Shown here: positions 5,384 through 6,754 of the stretch, one piece after another | How positions within the stretch are numbered: position 1 is the stretch's first letter | Layout of the letters: each line of letters begins with the position of its first letter | Assembly (NCBI GenBank): GCA_016206945.1 | Contig: JACQQP010000149.1 | Location: forward strand, 1 to 6,754 | DNA from: Candidatus Omnitrophota bacterium | Lineage (GTDB): Bacteria; Omnitrophota; Omnitrophia; Omnitrophales; Danuiimicrobiaceae | DNA: 6,754 bases | Reading direction: 5' to 3' | Notes under the pieces: model-generated | What the model was told of the DNA's origin: nothing | The model's input: the letters and a program-made list of their open reading frames with translations, nothing else | Database searches by the model: none | Program-made: the position numbers and the translations under genes

Positions 5384-6754
5384 ATGCCGGCCGCAGAATT
5401 AGCCAGCCGTTACAATTCCAAAGACGTAGAATCCAAGTGGTATGCGATCTGGGAAAAACAGGGTTACTTCGCTCCTAAAAGAGATCCAACCAAAAAGCCT
5501 TTCGTCATTGTCATTCCTCCGCCCAATGTGACCGGAATTCTGCACATGGGTCATGCCTTAAACAATACCATTCAGGACATTTTGATTCGCTGGAAGAGAA
5601 TGCAGGGGAATCCCACGCTTTGGGTTCCTGGCGTGGATCACGCTGGGATCGCAACGCAAAATGTGGTGGAGAAAAAACTGGCCAAGGAAGGGAGGAATCG
5701 TCATCAACTGGGCCGTGAGAAATTTGTAGCGGAGGTTTGGAAGTGGAAAAATGAATATGGTTCTACGATAGTGAACCAGCTTAGGCGGCTTGGTGCTTCT
5801 TGCGATTGGACGCGCGAACGTTTCACGATGGATGAGGGACTTTCGCGGGCGGTGCGTGAGGCTTTTGTCACACTTTACGAAAGAGGCCTCATCTATCGTG
5901 GCGATTACATCATCAATTGGTGCCCGCGCTGTCAAACCGCGCTTTCCGACGAAGAGGCGGTGCATCAAGAAATAGAAGGTGCGCTTTATTACATTAAATA
6001 TCCCATTGCCCCCTCACCCTCCCCTCTCCCCCTTAAGGGGGAGAGGGTTAGGGGTGAGGGGGATGAAGGTGATTACGTCGTTGTAGCGACAACACGCCCT
6101 GAAACTATGTTGGGAGATACCGCTGTTGCGATCAATCCGAAAGATGAGCGGTATTCACGCCTTCGCGGTAAAAAAGTCCTCCTTCCGTTACTGAAACGTG
6201 TGATTCCCGTGATCGAAGATGAATTTGTAGATCCAGAATTTGGGACGGGAATCGTGAAAGTGACGCCTGCGCATGATCCCAACGACTTCCTTATGGGCAG
6301 GCGCCACAAACTTCCTTTCGTGAATGTGCTTTATCCCGATGGAACGATCAATGAAAATGGAGGACCGTATCACAAGTTGGATCGGTTTGAGGCAAGAAAG
6401 TGCGTTTTATACGATCTGCAAAAACAAGGGCTTTTTGAAAAGTCGCTCATGCATCAGCATGCAGTTGGCCACTGCTACCGATGTCATACGATTGTGGAAC
6501 CTTATTTATCGAAGCAGTGGTTTGTCAAAATGAAACCGCTTGCGGAAAAAGCTTTGAAAGCCCACCGAGAAGAGAAGGTCAAGTTTTATCCGGAGCGGTG
6601 GAACAAAGTTTATACGAAATGGCTTGAAAATATCCGCGATTGGTGCATTTCTCGCCAGATATGGTGGGGACATCAACTTCCGGTTTGGTATTGCGATAAG
6701 TGTGTAGATATTTCCTCCCCCCTTGCGGGGGAGGATAAAGGTGGGGGGTATAAC
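5384..6754 (+). CDS. valS: Valyl-tRNA synthetase, N-terminal 457 codons (runs off the window end)
   Basis: ValRS charges tRNA-Val with valine and hydrolyses mischarged threonine in an editing site. The visible half has the class I signature PPPNVTGILHMGHAL with the HIGH-type HMGH at residues 54-57, then VPGVDHAGIATQ, the editing (CP1) domain with VATTRPETMLGDTAVAINP and GTGIVKVTPAHDPNDF, and the return to the catalytic core DWCISRQIWWGHQLPVWYC. The KMSKS loop and anticodon-binding part lie beyond the window. ATG 5384 is one base after the previous stop, with no clear ribosome binding site, so translation is probably coupled. Odd: residues about 209-227 are encoded by a palindromic repeat placed in the editing domain just before TTRPET, and a second palindrome encodes ISSPLAGEDKGGG right at the window end. 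No stop codon or frameshift is seen. Confidence 0.97.
   Translation, partial: MPAAELASRYNSKDVESKWYAIWEKQGYFAPKRDPTKKPFVIVIPPPNVTGILHMGHALNNTIQDILIRWKRMQGNPTLWVPGVDHAGIATQNVVEKKLAKEGRNRHQLGREKFVAEVWKWKNEYGSTIVNQLRRLGASCDWTRERFTMDEGLSRAVREAFVTLYERGLIYRGDYIINWCPRCQTALSDEEAVHQEIEGALYYIKYPIAPSPSPLPLKGERVRGEGDEGDYVVVATTRPETMLGDTAVAINPKDERYSRLRGKKVLLPLLKRVIPVIEDEFVDPEFGTGIVKVTPAHDPNDFLMGRRHKLPFVNVLYPDGTINENGGPYHKLDRFEARKCVLYDLQKQGLFEKSLMHQHAVGHCYRCHTIVEPYLSKQWFVKMKPLAEKALKAHREEKVKFYPERWNKVYTKWLENIRDWCISRQIWWGHQLPVWYCDKCVDISSPLAGEDKGGGYN
6009..6062 (+). repeat. 54-base GC-rich palindrome inserted in frame in valS
   Basis: Inner arms 6022-6034 and 6035-6047 are perfect complements (13 pairs, centre CTTAAG). 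Outer arms 6009-6019 and 6052-6062 are also perfect (11 pairs), separated from the inner ones by CT on one side and TTAG on the other. The whole is 54 bases, 18 codons, read as APSPSPLPLKGERVRGEG. Sequences of the form CCCTCACCC…CTCTCCCCC…GGGGGAGAGGG…GGGTGAGGG are common dispersed repeats in many bacterial genomes. Other ValRS proteins have only a short variable loop here. Confidence 0.85.
6713..6748 (+). repeat. Second GC-rich palindromic repeat in valS, cut by the window end
   Basis: TCCTCCCCC (6713-6721) and GGGGGAGGA (6727-6735) form a 9-pair hairpin around CTTGC, followed by TAAA and GGTGGGGGG (6740-6748). The plan is the same as in the repeat at 6009-6062 (hairpin, A/T-rich linker, G-rich arm), but the matching C-rich outer arm on the left is missing. 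It is read in frame as SSPLAGEDKGGG after WYCDKCVD, again in a variable part of ValRS. The true right end may lie outside the window. Confidence 0.7.

Noticed and set aside
5558..5968. Antisense open frame of 136 codons opposite valS
   Set aside because: Lies opposite the highly conserved ValRS catalytic region; no ribosome binding site or recognisable protein pattern.
6009..6062. The valS palindrome as a transcription terminator
   Set aside because: No U-run follows the hairpin and it lies mid-gene in an essential enzyme; a dispersed repeat is the better explanation.

Overview
The window looks like bacterial chromosome of mid GC content and dense gene packing. All genes lie on the + strand, and their order is centred on aspartate-family and branched-chain amino-acid synthesis. 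The order ApgM-family protein, aspartokinase, citramalate synthase recurs, from memory, in Geobacter-like deltaproteobacteria and in uncultivated lineages such as Omnitrophota. An organism of that general kind is a reasonable but weak guess. No rRNA or tRNA gene, CRISPR array or origin was seen.

Layout. (1) 1-1517: the 3' end of an ApgM-family gene (iPGM superfamily, a branch proposed to act as homoserine kinase) overlaps lysC. LysC has the usual kinase plus two-ACT form and carries a strong internal Shine-Dalgarno and ATG exactly at the kinase/ACT boundary. (2) 1534-2187: a promoter with an overlapping palindromic operator drives a ribbon-helix-helix antitoxin and a MazF/PemK toxin. (3) 2195-3754: cimA starts 7 bases after the toxin stop, so it probably also uses the toxin-antitoxin promoter. 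(4) 3755-4984: a 1.2-kb segment holds an MNT nucleotidyltransferase, a HEPN partner broken by a frameshift, and a small protein I cannot name. It is bracketed by two copies of the last ~45 bases of cimA. (5) 5038-6754: a small four-helix membrane protein (DUF3147-like) and the first 457 codons of valS. ValS contains two in-frame GC-rich palindromes that appear to be dispersed repeats turned into protein.

How the genes work together. Aspartokinase feeds lysine, methionine and threonine synthesis; the ApgM-family protein may serve the threonine branch. CimA makes citramalate for isoleucine without threonine, and ValRS uses a branched-chain product. The ancestral cluster was probably apgM-lysC-cimA-DUF3147-valS, tightly packed. 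Two toxin-antitoxin type modules have since entered it: MazEF-like between lysC and cimA, and MNT/HEPN at the cimA 3' end. The second left a clear footprint. The duplicated cimA tail reads in frame to its own stop (…VEYKLLKG*) and supplies the ribosome binding site of the next gene, as expected if the segment integrated into the 3' end of cimA and rebuilt it.

Most notable: the attachment-site-like duplication around the MNT/HEPN segment, the palindromes inside valS, the predicted aspartokinase beta-subunit start, the frameshift in the HEPN gene, and the apparent loss of metal ligands in the ApgM-family protein.
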